Position numbers and translations under genes: made by a program. From GCA-2725625 sp964574215 (GTDB lineage: Bacteria; Pseudomonadota; Alphaproteobacteria; Rhodospirillales; UBA2165), in assembly GCA_964574215.1 (NCBI GenBank), contig CAZNLR010000015.1:33149-97148 (forward strand): a stretch of 64,000 bases of DNA, written 5' to 3'. Below, piece by piece: positions 43,614 to 53,421 of this stretch (position 1 is its first letter; each line of letters begins with the position of its first letter). Under the pieces are notes generated by a model, which saw only the letters and a program-made list of their open reading frames with translations, had not been told where the DNA came from and searched no databases.

Positions 43614-43778
43614 GCAAAAGAACGGGCTTTTTCCATGCTTTTGCGCATATCGGTACCGATTTTTTAACATTCGATTATTTTCGGCGGAAAAATAGGCTTT
43701 TCAGCACGATATTCACGGCGACATACGAATTATCGCCGAAAAATCACCAATACGGCACCATCGGACCAGCCGATTCGC

Positions 43779-43811
43779 AAAAAAACCCCGCCGAACGTAT
43801 CCGGCGGGGTT
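43779..43811 (-). terminator. Rho-independent terminator after rpoC
   Basis: On the minus strand AACCCCGCCG (43811-43802) pairs perfectly with CGGCGGGGTT (43793-43784) over an 8-base loop and runs into seven Ts (43785-43779). It separates the rpoBC transcript from the str operon promoter that follows. Confidence 0.9.
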
Positions 43812-43835
43812 CCTCACAATTTGATTTATACCGTT

Positions 43836-46800
43836 TTACTCGCCGGCTTCGGCCGCCGCTTCCGCAACCTCGTCGCCGCCACTGGCGTCTTCGATGGCGA
43901 CGGCGCGGCGCGCTTCGTCCGCAGCTTCCAGTTCCTTATCCCGGTCGGCCGCAACCTGCCGGAGATTGTTCATCACCGACCCCGTACCAGCCGGAATTAA
44001 TCGGCCGACAATGACGTTCTCTTTGAGACCGATCAGATTGTCCCGCTTGCCGGAGACCGCCGCTTCGGTAAGAACGCGGGTGGTTTCCTGGAACGAAGCC
44101 GCCGAGATGAACGACGACGTCTGCAAGGAGGCTTTAGTAATGCCCTGCAACATCGGAATACCGGTGGCGATTTTGCCTTTGGCCTCTTTGGTGCGGGCGT
44201 TTTCAGCATCGAACTCAATGCGGTCGATCAATTCGCCAACCAGATAGGTGGTATCACCGCCGTCGACGATCTCCACTTTCTGCAACATCTGCCGAACGAT
44301 GACTTCAATATGCTTGTCATCGATCCGGACACCCTGCAACCGGTAAACATCCTGGATTTCGTCGATCAGATAGTTGGCCAGCGCCTCGATGCCCATCACT
44401 TTCAGAATGTCATGGGGCACCGGGTTACCATCCATCAAGGAATCGCCCTTTTCGACATAGTCGCCTTCCTGGACACTGATGTGCTTGCCCTTGGGAATGA
44501 GATACTCCATCGGCTCTTCATCTTTGGCCTCGGGAACAACGACGATCCGGCGCTTGGATTTATAATCCTTGCCGAATTCGATCCGACCGGCGTTTTCGGA
44601 AATGATGGCGTGATCTTTCGGCTTACGGGCTTCGAACAATTCAGCCACCCGGGGCAGACCACCGGTAATATCACGGGTTTTAGAGCTTTCCCGCGGGATA
44701 CGGGCCAACACATCACCGGCATGCAATTTCTGACCGTTCTCAACACTGAGAATCGCGTCGACCGACATGAAATAGCGTGCTTCCAGGCCATTAGCCAGTT
44801 TAATCACCCGGTTACGGCCGTCGCGCAAGGTAATACGCGGCCGCAAATCGGCGGCTTTGGGCTGCTGTTTCCAGTCGACAACCACCCGGCTTGAAATGCC
44901 GGTCGCGTCGTCGATCACTTCCCGCATGGTAATGCCTTCCTCGAGGTCGACATAGTTGGCGACACCTTCTTTCTCGGTGATGATGGGAAGTGTGTAGGGG
45001 TCCCATTCCGCCAGCTTGTCACCGCGTTTGACCTTGGCTTTGTCTTTGACCAGCAGTTTCGCACCATACGGAATACGGTGACGGGCGCGTTCGCGCTTCT
45101 TGGCGTCAATGAGCAGCAATTCAGTATTGCGGGTCATAACGATTGACACGCCCGCACTGTTTTTGACCACGTTGCAATTGACCAATTTAACGGCGGCATC
45201 GGCGGAAGCTTCAATATTCGACTGCTCCGCACCTCGTTGGGCGGCGCCGCCGATATGGAATGTCCGCATGGTCAGCTGAGTGCCCGGTTCACCAATAGAT
45301 TGGGCGGCGATAACGCCGACGGCTTCACCGATATTCACCGGCGTGCCACGAGCCAGATCACGGCCGTAACAGGCGCCGCAAACGCCACTCTTGGTATCGC
45401 AGGTCAGAACCGAACGAACGCGGACGGATTCGATCTCCGCCTCTTCCAGAAGCTCAACCGCAACCTCATCAAGCAGTGTATTCTTCTTGATAATCACTTT
45501 GTTGGTTTCAGGGTCAATGACGTCTTCGGCTACCGTGCGGCCCAGCACCCGGTCCGCCAAAGTAACGATGGTGTCGCCACCCTCGATAACGGCGCTAACG
45601 GTGATCGACTCCTTGGTGCCACAGTCCTCTTCGGTAATGATGCAGTCCTGGGCCACGTCGACAAGCCGCCGGGTCAGGTAACCGGAGTTGGCGGTTTTAA
45701 GCGCCGTATCGGCCAGGCCTTTCCGGGCGCCGTGGGTGGAACTGAAATATTCCAACACGGTGAGGCCTTCTTTAAAGTTCGAGATGATCGGCGTCTCAAT
45801 GATCTCACCGGACGGCTTGGCCATCAGGCCTCGCATTCCCGCGAGTTGTTTCATCTGAGCGGCCGAACCACGAGCTCCGGAATCCGCCATCATAAAGACG
45901 GAGTTCACTTCCTTGCCTTTCTCGATTTTGGAGATTTCCTTCATCATCTCGTCAGCCACCCGATCGGTGCAATGTGACCAGGCGTCAACAGCCTTATTGT
46001 ATTTTTCACCCTGGGTGATGAGGCCGTCGAGATATTGCCGTTCGTAGGATTCAACCAGTTTTTCGGTCTCGTCCACCAGTGTCTTCTTGGCGTCGGGAAC
46101 AACCAAGTCGTCCTTACCGAAGGAAATTCCGGCGCGGCAGGCGTTGCTGAAACCGAGACCCATGATGCGGTCGGCAAAAATCACCGTCTCCTTCTGACCA
46201 CAGTGACGGTAGACTTCGTCGATGACATTGGAGATGTCCTTCTTGGTCAGCAACCGGTTAATCAATTCAAGCCGAATATTGGGATGACGCGGCAGCAAAT
46301 CGGCCAGCAGCATGCGGCCCGGCGTGGTTTCGATACGAAGCACCGTCGGGTTGTTGTCTTCATCGACCGTTTCGTAACGGGTCGTGATCTTGGCATGCAT
46401 GGTGACGGCGCCGGCATTCAACGCGTGTTCGATTTCGTTGGCGTCGGCGAAATACATGCCTTCACCCGGCTCGCCTTCCCGGTCCAATGTCAGGTAATAA
46501 AGTCCGAGAACGATATCCTGGGACGGCACGATGATGGGCTTGCCATTGGCCGGGCTCAGGATGTTGTTGGTGGACATCATCAAGACCCGCGCTTCCAACT
46601 GGGCTTCCAGGGAAAGCGGTACATGGACCGCCATCTGGTCGCCATCAAAGTCGGCGTTAAAGGCGGTGCAGACCAACGGGTGCAGTTGAATGGCCTTGCC
46701 TTCCACCAGCACCGGCTCAAAGGCCTGGATGCCGAGGCGGTGAAGGGTCGGCGCCCGGTTGAGCATCACCGGATGCTCGCGGATGACTTCTTCGAGAATA

Positions 46801-47981
46801 TCCCAGACCTCTGGACGTTCTTTCTCGACCATCCGCTTAGCGGCCTTAATGGTGGTCGCCATGGCGTATTTTTCGAGCCTTGAATAGACGAATGGCTTGA
46901 ACAGTTCGAGCGCCATCTTTTTCGGCAGGCCACATTGATGGAGCATCAGTTCCGGTCCTACCACGATGACCGAACGGCCAGAATAGTCGACGCGCTTACC
47001 CAGCAAGTTCTGACGGAAACGGCCCTGCTTACCTTTCAGCATATCCGAAAGTGATTTCAAGGGGCGTTTGTTGGCGCCGGTGATCGCCCGGCCGCGGCGG
47101 CCATTGTCGAACAAGGCGTCGACGGCTTCCTGCAGCATCCGCTTCTCGTTGCGGACAATAATTTCAGGCGCCCGCAACTCGATCAGCCGTTTCAAACGGT
47201 TGTTCCGGTTGATGACGCGGCGATAGAGATCGTTGAGATCGGAGGTGGCGAAACGGCCGCCATCCAACGGCACCAAAGGGCGGGCGCCGGAACCGATAAA
47301 GGCCTCGACCAACTTGAGCCGCTTGACCAGTTTCTTGCGTTTGGCCTCGGAGTTGGTTTCCTTGAGTTCGACCCTGAGATTTTCGAGCTCCGGCTCCAAC
47401 TCGATATCTTTCAGCATTTCCCGGATGGCTTCGGCGCCGATCCCGGCCTGGAAAGAGTCGATACCGTACTCGTCAACGGCGTCCTGATATTCCTCTTCGG
47501 ACAGCAGCTGCTTTTCCTTCAAGGGCGTAAGACCCGGTTCCATCACCAGGTAGTTCTCGAAATACAGGACCCGTTCCAAATCCTTGAGGGTCATATCGAG
47601 CATCAAACCGATACGCGACGGCAGCGATTTCATAAACCAAATATGCGCTGCCGGCGCCGCCAATTCGATGTGACCCATACGGTCGCGGCGGACCTTGGTC
47701 AGGGTAACTTCGACGCCGCATTTCTCGCAGACGATGCCTTTGTATTTCATCCGTTTGTATTTGCCGCACAGGCATTCGTAATCCTTGATAGGACCAAAAA
47801 TACGCGCACAGAAAAGACCGTCACGTTCCGGCTTAAACGTCCGGTAGTTGATGGTTTCCGGCTTCTTGATCTCGCCGAACGACCAGGATCGGATACGCTC
47901 CGGGCTGGCGATGCTGATCATAATTTGATCGAAACGTTGGGAACCTTGGGCTGGTTCGAAAACCCGCATTAATTCGTTCAT
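43836..47981 (-). CDS. rpoC: RNA polymerase beta' subunit
   Basis: 1381 residues, complete, with the usual length for alphaproteobacteria. The N-terminal zinc-binding domain has CLCGKYKRMKYKGIVCEKCG. The catalytic NADFDGDQMAVHVPLS supplies the three magnesium-binding aspartates. The bridge helix and trigger loop regions (EGLTVLEYFSSTHGARKGLADTALKTANSGYLTRRLVDV) and the second zinc site (CDTKSGVCGACYG) are intact. No intein or insertion seen. It lies 38 bases after rpoB and ends at a terminator. Confidence 0.99.
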   Translation of the reverse strand: MNELMRVFEPAQGSQRFDQIMISIASPERIRSWSFGEIKKPETINYRTFKPERDGLFCARIFGPIKDYECLCGKYKRMKYKGIVCEKCGVEVTLTKVRRDRMGHIELAAPAAHIWFMKSLPSRIGLMLDMTLKDLERVLYFENYLVMEPGLTPLKEKQLLSEEEYQDAVDEYGIDSFQAGIGAEAIREMLKDIELEPELENLRVELKETNSEAKRKKLVKRLKLVEAFIGSGARPLVPLDGGRFATSDLNDLYRRVINRNNRLKRLIELRAPEIIVRNEKRMLQEAVDALFDNGRRGRAITGANKRPLKSLSDMLKGKQGRFRQNLLGKRVDYSGRSVIVVGPELMLHQCGLPKKMALELFKPFVYSRLEKYAMATTIKAAKRMVEKERPEVWDILEEVIREHPVMLNRAPTLHRLGIQAFEPVLVEGKAIQLHPLVCTAFNADFDGDQMAVHVPLSLEAQLEARVLMMSTNNILSPANGKPIIVPSQDIVLGLYYLTLDREGEPGEGMYFADANEIEHALNAGAVTMHAKITTRYETVDEDNNPTVLRIETTPGRMLLADLLPRHPNIRLELINRLLTKKDISNVIDEVYRHCGQKETVIFADRIMGLGFSNACRAGISFGKDDLVVPDAKKTLVDETEKLVESYERQYLDGLITQGEKYNKAVDAWSHCTDRVADEMMKEISKIEKGKEVNSVFMMADSGARGSAAQMKQLAGMRGLMAKPSGEIIETPIISNFKEGLTVLEYFSSTHGARKGLADTALKTANSGYLTRRLVDVAQDCIITEEDCGTKESITVSAVIEGGDTIVTLADRVLGRTVAEDVIDPETNKVIIKKNTLLDEVAVELLEEAEIESVRVRSVLTCDTKSGVCGACYGRDLARGTPVNIGEAVGVIAAQSIGEPGTQLTMRTFHIGGAAQRGAEQSNIEASADAAVKLVNCNVVKNSAGVSIVMTRNTELLLIDAKKRERARHRIPYGAKLLVKDKAKVKRGDKLAEWDPYTLPIITEKEGVANYVDLEEGITMREVIDDATGISSRVVVDWKQQPKAADLRPRITLRDGRNRVIKLANGLEARYFMSVDAILSVENGQKLHAGDVLARIPRESSKTRDITGGLPRVAELFEARKPKDHAIISENAGRIEFGKDYKSKRRIVVVPEAKDEEPMEYLIPKGKHISVQEGDYVEKGDSLMDGNPVPHDILKVMGIEALANYLIDEIQDVYRLQGVRIDDKHIEVIVRQMLQKVEIVDGGDTTYLVGELIDRIEFDAENARTKEAKGKIATGIPMLQGITKASLQTSSFISAASFQETTRVLTEAAVSGKRDNLIGLKENVIVGRLIPAGTGSVMNNLRQVAADRDKELEAADEARRAVAIEDASGGDEVAEAAAEAGE

Positions 47982-48019
47982 GGAATTTCTCCTTTAAAAC
48001 CGTTTGGACCGGAAGCGGC

Positions 48020-51000
48020 TCAGAAACTGCGCTGCTTAAGCTCGACATTAAGTCCGAGCGAATGCAGTTCCTTGATCAACACATTGAAGCTTTCTGGTAT
48101 TCCAGCTTCGAATGAGTCGTCGCCCCGAACCACGGCTTCATAGACCTTGGTTCTGCCGGAAACGTCGTCCGATTTCACAGTTAGCATTTCCTGAAGGGTG
48201 TATGCAGCGCCGTAAGCTTCGAGCGCCCACACCTCCATTTCACCAAACCTTTGACCGCCGAATTGCGCCTTACCGCCCAGCGGCTGCTGGGTAACGAGGC
48301 TGTACGGGCCAATCGACCGGGCGTGAATCTTGTCATCGACCAGATGGTGAAGTTTCAGCATATAGATGTAGCCGACAGTGACATCCCGGTCGAAATACTC
48401 TCCGGTTCTACCGTCAAACAGTTTGACCTGCCCGGTCGTGCTGACGCCGGCTTTTTCGAGCATCTCGACGATGTCCACTTCATGAGCGCCGTCGAACACG
48501 GGCGTCGCAATGGGAACACCGTTGCGGAGATTTCCGGCCAGTTCGACCGCTTCATCGTCACCCATGTTCTGAATGTCATCTTTGAAGGTTTCGTCGCCAT
48601 ACGCATATTTAAGTTTCTCGCGCAGGTCTTTGACCGATCCTTCACCGTGATTCATGCTGTCCAGCACATCGCCGATCTGCTGGCCGAGGCCGGAGCAGGC
48701 CCATCCGAGATGGGTCTCCAGAATCTGACCGACATTCATACGAGACGGCACACCCAGCGGGTTCAAAACCAGATCGACCGGTGTTCCGTCTTCGAGCGAC
48801 GGCATATCCTCCACCGGCACGATACGGGAAATGACACCCTTATTGCCGTGACGGCCGGCCATTTTATCGCCCGGCTGCAGCTTGCGCTTCACGGCAACGA
48901 ACACTTTGACCAGCTTCATTACGCCCGGCGGCAGTTCATCACCCCGTTCGAGCTTATCGACCTTGTCTTCGAAGCGGCGTTGGAATTCGGCGACGCCTTC
49001 TTCCAATTGCTTCTTCAGAGATTCGATTTCACCCATCACTTTGTCATTGGCAATGGCGATCTGCATCATCTGGCCCGGTGTCAATTTTTCGAGGATCTCC
49101 TCGGTCACCTTGATTCCAGCCTTGAGACCCTTGGGGCCGCTGACAACTTTGCGGTTCAGCAGGCGGTCACGGATGCGGGCGTGGAAGCTGCGTTCCAAGA
49201 TGGCGATTTCGTCATCCCTATCCTTGGCCAAGCGCTCGATTTCCGCACGCTCGATGGCCAGGGCGCGTTCGTCCTTATCAACGCCACGGCGTGAGAAAAC
49301 GCGGACCTCGACGACCGTGCCGGCGACTCCCGGCGGCAGACGAAGTGAGGTGTCGCGAACGTCCGAAGCTTTTTCACCGAAGATGGCGCGCAGAAGTTTT
49401 TCCTCCGGCGTCATCGGCGATTCACCCTTCGGCGTCACCTTACCGACCAAAATGTCGTTCGGTTTCACTTCGGCGCCGATATATACGATACCGGCCTCGT
49501 CCATGTTTTTGAGGGCTTCCTCACCGACGTTGGGAATATCACGGGTGATCTCCTCCTGGCCGAGCTTGGTGTCCCGGGCCATCACTTCGAATTCCTCCAA
49601 ATGAATGGAGGTGAAGACGTCCTCACGCACAATGCGCTCGGAAATCAGGATCGAGTCCTCGAAGTTATAGCCGTTCCAGGGCATGAAGGCGGCAAGAACG
49701 TTGCGGCCAAGCGCCAATTCTCCCAAATGGGTGGAAGGTCCGTCGGCGATGATGTCGCCGGCTTCCACCTTGTCACCCACCTTCACCAGCGGCCGCTGAT
49801 TAATGCAGGTGTTTTGGTTGGATCGCTGGAATTTCTGCAAGGAGAAAATATCGACGCCCGGCCTATGGTGGCCGCCCTCCTCCTCGTCGGCGTGGATGAC
49901 GATCCGGGTGCCGTCGATCTGATCAACCATACCGGCCCGCTTGGCGATAATGGTGGCGCCGGAATCCCGGGCAACCGTTTCTTCCATGCCGGTGCCGACC
50001 AAGGGCGCATCGGCCCGGATCAGCGGCACGGCCTGACGTTGCATGTTCGACCCCATGAGCGCCCGGTTGGCGTCATCGTTTTCCAGGAACGGAATCAGCG
50101 CGGCGGCAACGGACACCAACTGCTTGGGCGAAACGTCGATCAAATCGACATCTTCCCGCGGCACCATCAAAACGTCGCCCGCCTGCCGGCAGTTGATCAG
50201 CTCGTGAACGAACTTGCCGGACTTATCCAGCTCCTCGTTTGCCTGGGCGATGGTGTATTTGCCTTCGTCCATGGCGGAAAGGTAAACAACATCGTTGGTG
50301 ACTTTGCAGTTATTTACTTTGCGGTACGGGCTTTCGATGAAACCGTATTGGTTGACGCGGGCATAGGTCGCCAGACTGTTGATCAGTCCGATGTTCGGCC
50401 CTTCCGGTGTTTCAATCGGGCAAATCCGGCCGTAATGAGTGGGATGCACGTCGCGCACTTCAAAGCCGGCGCGCTCACGAGTCAAACCACCCGGACCCAA
50501 CGCCGACAGGCGGCGCTTGTGGGTGATTTCCGACAGCGGATTGGTCTGATCCATGAACTGGCTCAGCTGAGAAGAGCCGAAGAACTCACGCACTGCGGCG
50601 GCTGCCGGTTTGGCGTTGATCAAATCATGGGGCATGATGGTATCGATATCGACTGAGCTCATACGCTCCCGGATGGCCCGCTCCATGCGCAGCAACCCGA
50701 CCCGATATTGATTTTCCATCAACTCGCCCACCGACCGGACCCGGCGGTTGCCGAGGTGATCGATGTCGTCGATTTCGCCCCGACCGTTCTTGAGCTCGAC
50801 CATAATGCGGACGACTTCGAGAATGTCTTCGCGGCGTAAAACGCGAACCGTATCGTCGGTCTCGAAATTGAGGCGTGAATTCATTTTAACCCGGCCGACC
50901 GAGGACAAGTCGTAACGGTCGGAATCGAAGAACAAGCCGTTAAACAACGAATCAGCCGTTTCCAAAATCGGCGGCTCGCCAGGACGCATAACCCGGTAGA

Positions 51001-52198
51001 TATCGATTAAGGCTTCTTCGCGGTTTGAATTTTTGTCGGCCGCCAGCGTGTTGCGGATATAAGGACCAACATTGACATGGTCGATGGCCAACGTCGACAC
51101 CTTGTCGATTTTGGCTTCATCCAATTCGGCGAGCGTCTCTTCCGTCACTTCATCGCCGGCCTCAAGATAGATCAATCCAGATTCGGCGTCGAAAATATCC
51201 CTGGCGGCATAGCGGCCGATGATTTCCTCGTGAGGAACGACGTGCTCATCGATTCCCTTCTTTTCGATATCTCGAAGCAAACGCGGTGTCAGTTTGGTGC
51301 CGGCATCGGCGATAACCCGGTTGGTCTTCGCGTTAATCAAATCGTGATCAAGCTTAAGCCCTCTGAGACCTTCATAGTCGAAAGGAACCTTCCAGCCTTT
51401 TTTGGCGCGCTCGTAGTCTACTGAATCGTAGAAATAAGATAAGATTTCAGCAGACGACATGCCCTCGGCTTCAACGGGGTCCAGATGTTCGCCCTTGGCA
51501 ACGAGTTGCTTTCTTTTCTTCGCCGATTTTTCATTGTCCAGCGCCAGCAACAAGGTCGTTACGGGAAGCTTACGGCGCCGGTCGATGCGCACATAAACCA
51601 AATCCTTGGCGTCAAATTCAAAGTCCAGCCAGGAGCCACGGTAGGGAATGACCCGGGCGGCGAACAGGAATTTACCGGAAGAATGGGTTTTGCCTTTGTC
51701 ATGGTCGAAGAAGACACCCGGCGAGCGGTGCATCTGTGAAACGATGACCCGTTCCGTACCATTGACGACGAAGGTGCCGTTGTCGGTCATCAGAGGCATC
51801 TCACCCATATAGACGACCTGCTCTTTAATATCGCGCACCGAGCGGGCTTCGGTTTCCTCGTCAATATCCCAGACCACCAGACGAAGCGTCACCTTCAAAG
51901 GCGCCGCATAGGTCATGCCACGTTGCTGGCATTCCTCGACATCGTATTTAGGATCTTCGAATTCGTAATCGACGAATTCAAGCGTGCCCCGTTCGGAAAA
52001 GTCCTGAATCGGAAAAACCGACTTAAAGACTTCCTGCAGACCGGCGTCGATCCGTTCCTGTTTGGTGACCTCCCGTTGCAGAAAACATTCGTATGAGTTT
52101 TTTTGAACCTCGATCAGGTTCGGCATCGGAGTGACGGTCGGAATCCGACCAAAACTTTTGCGTACGCGTTTGCGACCGGTAAAAGAGCGATTAGCCAT
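48020..52198 (-). CDS. rpoB: RNA polymerase beta subunit
   Basis: 1392 residues, complete. The rifampicin-binding cluster reads SSQLSQFMDQTNPLSEITHKRRLSALGPGGL with wild-type Ser/Asp/His/Ser positions, so no common resistance change is visible. The C-terminal GDKMAGRHGNKGVIS and EMEVWALEAYGAAYTLQEMLT contact beta'. With RpoC it forms the active centre. It follows rplL after a 280-base gap full of hairpins, where part of the transcription is expected to end. Confidence 0.99.
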   Translation of the reverse strand: MANRSFTGRKRVRKSFGRIPTVTPMPNLIEVQKNSYECFLQREVTKQERIDAGLQEVFKSVFPIQDFSERGTLEFVDYEFEDPKYDVEECQQRGMTYAAPLKVTLRLVVWDIDEETEARSVRDIKEQVVYMGEMPLMTDNGTFVVNGTERVIVSQMHRSPGVFFDHDKGKTHSSGKFLFAARVIPYRGSWLDFEFDAKDLVYVRIDRRRKLPVTTLLLALDNEKSAKKRKQLVAKGEHLDPVEAEGMSSAEILSYFYDSVDYERAKKGWKVPFDYEGLRGLKLDHDLINAKTNRVIADAGTKLTPRLLRDIEKKGIDEHVVPHEEIIGRYAARDIFDAESGLIYLEAGDEVTEETLAELDEAKIDKVSTLAIDHVNVGPYIRNTLAADKNSNREEALIDIYRVMRPGEPPILETADSLFNGLFFDSDRYDLSSVGRVKMNSRLNFETDDTVRVLRREDILEVVRIMVELKNGRGEIDDIDHLGNRRVRSVGELMENQYRVGLLRMERAIRERMSSVDIDTIMPHDLINAKPAAAAVREFFGSSQLSQFMDQTNPLSEITHKRRLSALGPGGLTRERAGFEVRDVHPTHYGRICPIETPEGPNIGLINSLATYARVNQYGFIESPYRKVNNCKVTNDVVYLSAMDEGKYTIAQANEELDKSGKFVHELINCRQAGDVLMVPREDVDLIDVSPKQLVSVAAALIPFLENDDANRALMGSNMQRQAVPLIRADAPLVGTGMEETVARDSGATIIAKRAGMVDQIDGTRIVIHADEEEGGHHRPGVDIFSLQKFQRSNQNTCINQRPLVKVGDKVEAGDIIADGPSTHLGELALGRNVLAAFMPWNGYNFEDSILISERIVREDVFTSIHLEEFEVMARDTKLGQEEITRDIPNVGEEALKNMDEAGIVYIGAEVKPNDILVGKVTPKGESPMTPEEKLLRAIFGEKASDVRDTSLRLPPGVAGTVVEVRVFSRRGVDKDERALAIERAEIERLAKDRDDEIAILERSFHARIRDRLLNRKVVSGPKGLKAGIKVTEEILEKLTPGQMMQIAIANDKVMGEIESLKKQLEEGVAEFQRRFEDKVDKLERGDELPPGVMKLVKVFVAVKRKLQPGDKMAGRHGNKGVISRIVPVEDMPSLEDGTPVDLVLNPLGVPSRMNVGQILETHLGWACSGLGQQIGDVLDSMNHGEGSVKDLREKLKYAYGDETFKDDIQNMGDDEAVELAGNLRNGVPIATPVFDGAHEVDIVEMLEKAGVSTTGQVKLFDGRTGEYFDRDVTVGYIYMLKLHHLVDDKIHARSIGPYSLVTQQPLGGKAQFGGQRFGEMEVWALEAYGAAYTLQEMLTVKSDDVSGRTKVYEAVVRGDDSFEAGIPESFNVLIKELHSLGLNVELKQRSF

Positions 52199-52242
52199 TG
52201 CAGCCCCTCGTTACAAAACGATTTTATTCTCACCTTCAACCT

Positions 52243-52259
52243 TTCGCCGCAAAGGCGAA
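52243..52259 (-). other. Hairpin just upstream of rpoB
   Basis: Perfect 6-base arms TTCGCC/GGCGAA with a TTTGC loop lie 45 bases before the rpoB start, in the leader. No T-run follows on the minus strand. It may affect rpoB translation or mRNA processing. Confidence 0.4.
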
Positions 52260-52333
52260 GATAAGAATCAAACTATCCCGGCCGTATCCCGCCAAAAAAA
52301 ATTCAGGCGGACTCCTACCGACCAGGAACCAAA

Positions 52334-52363
52334 AGCCCGACTCATTCAACAGAGTTACGGGCT
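52334..52363 (-). terminator. Partial terminator/attenuator between rplL and rpoB
   Basis: AGCCCG-TA-ACTC pairs with GAGT-CGGGCT on the minus strand with an 8-base loop and TTTT after it. Being mid-way in the rplL-rpoB gap, it fits the known partial termination that keeps RNA polymerase synthesis below that of L7/L12. Confidence 0.5.
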
Positions 52364-52435
52364 GGAACTGCACATCCACTATCTCGGCCGCGGCGCGGCC
52401 CATCCGTGGCGGATGCGGGTATTCTAATAAAATCA

Positions 52436-52471
52436 GGTGCGACGGCGTTTAATCGGTATCGCCGCCGCACC
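52436..52471 (-). terminator. Attenuator hairpin right after rplL
   Basis: GGTGCGGCGGCG (52471-52460) pairs with CGCCGTCGCACC (52447-52436), 12 bases with one G-U, loop 12, followed by TGATTTTATT. It starts 8 bases past the rplL stop. The T-run is interrupted, consistent with partial termination. Confidence 0.55.
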
Positions 52472-52478
52472 CGAAATC

Positions 52479-52859
52479 CTATTTAAGCTCGACGGTGGCG
52501 CCGACCTCTTCGAGCTTGGCCTTGATTTCCTCGGCCTCTTCCTTGGTGGCGTCTTCCTTGACGGCCGCCGGAGCGGATTCAACAAGATCCTTGGCTTCTT
52601 TGAGGCCAAGACCCGTGATTGCGCGAACTTCCTTAATCACGTTGATCTTCTTTTCACCGATCGATGCGAGAACGACTTCAAAAGCGTCCTTCTCGGCAGC
52701 GGCTTCTTCACCGCCGCCGGCAGCGGGACCCGCCGCAACGGCAACCGGTGCCGCCGCTGAAACGCCCCATTTTTCTTCCAACATAGTGCTGAGTTCCGCC
52801 GCCTCGATGACGGTCAAACTTGAAAGATCCTCAGCAATTTTTTCTAAATCTGCAGCCAT
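52479..52859 (-). CDS. rplL: Ribosomal protein L7/L12
   Basis: 126 residues; the stalk protein, four or six copies per ribosome, that recruits translation GTPases. An N-terminal dimerisation helix (LEKIAEDLSSLTVIEAAELSTML), an Ala/Gly/Pro hinge (AAPVAVAAGPAAGGGEEAAAEK) and the C-terminal factor-binding domain with KEVRAITGLGLKEAKDLVESAP are present. It lies 43 bases after rplJ. Confidence 0.99.
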   Translation of the reverse strand: MAADLEKIAEDLSSLTVIEAAELSTMLEEKWGVSAAAPVAVAAGPAAGGGEEAAAEKDAFEVVLASIGEKKINVIKEVRAITGLGLKEAKDLVESAPAAVKEDATKEEAEEIKAKLEEVGATVELK

Positions 52860-52902
52860 TGTTTTCTCTCCTTAGGCTCAAACTGATTACAACTGAAAGC
52901 CG

Positions 52903-53421
52903 CTAAGCAGCCTCTTCGCCTTTCCCATAGGCGCCGATAACACGGGCGACCTGACCGGCGGGTGCTTGCAGCACACCGGCGATCCGGGTTGCCGGAGTTT
53001 GGATCATGCCAACCAACTTGCCGCGCAGCTCGTCCAAAGACGGCAGCTTGGCCAGTGTGTTGACACCATCCACATCCAGCGATTGCCCGTTAAAGACACC
53101 TCCAAGGATGACCAATTTTTCGTTGTCCTTAGAATAGTTCACGGCAATTTTGGCCGCCGCCACCGGGTCGGTGGAATAGGCCAGCGCCGTGGGACCCGAC
53201 ATTAAGTCGCTAAGGTCTTCGAACTTGGTTCCTTGCAGGGCGAGACGCGTGAGGCGATTCTTAGTGACCTTGAAACTGGCGCCCGCTTCACGCATACGTC
53301 TGCGAAGATCGGTCATATCCGACACCGTCAGCCCACTGTAATGGGTGACGACGACGAGTTCCGAGTCCTCGAACGTCTGCTTCAACGATGCGACCATTTC
53401 TTCTTTATCAGTACGGTCCAC
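52903..53421 (-). CDS. rplJ: Ribosomal protein L10
   Basis: 172 residues from GTG 53421 (VDRTDKEEMVASLKQTF); GGAG lies 8 bases upstream, whereas a further GTG at 53442 has no such site. L10 anchors the L7/L12 stalk through its C-terminal helix and in E. coli represses this message by binding its leader. A GCTAACC/GGTTAGC hairpin and a CCGGG/CCCGG hairpin lie directly upstream in the leader. Confidence 0.98.
   Translation of the reverse strand: MDRTDKEEMVASLKQTFEDSELVVVTHYSGLTVSDMTDLRRRMREAGASFKVTKNRLTRLALQGTKFEDLSDLMSGPTALAYSTDPVAAAKIAVNYSKDNEKLVILGGVFNGQSLDVDGVNTLAKLPSLDELRGKLVGMIQTPATRIAGVLQAPAGQVARVIGAYGKGEEAA

Noticed and set aside
43041..43667. 208-codon plus-strand frame antisense to rpsL and its leader
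   Set aside because: Most of it is the mirror of rpsL; the remainder crosses the str promoter and leader hairpins. The reading is better explained by the minus-strand features.
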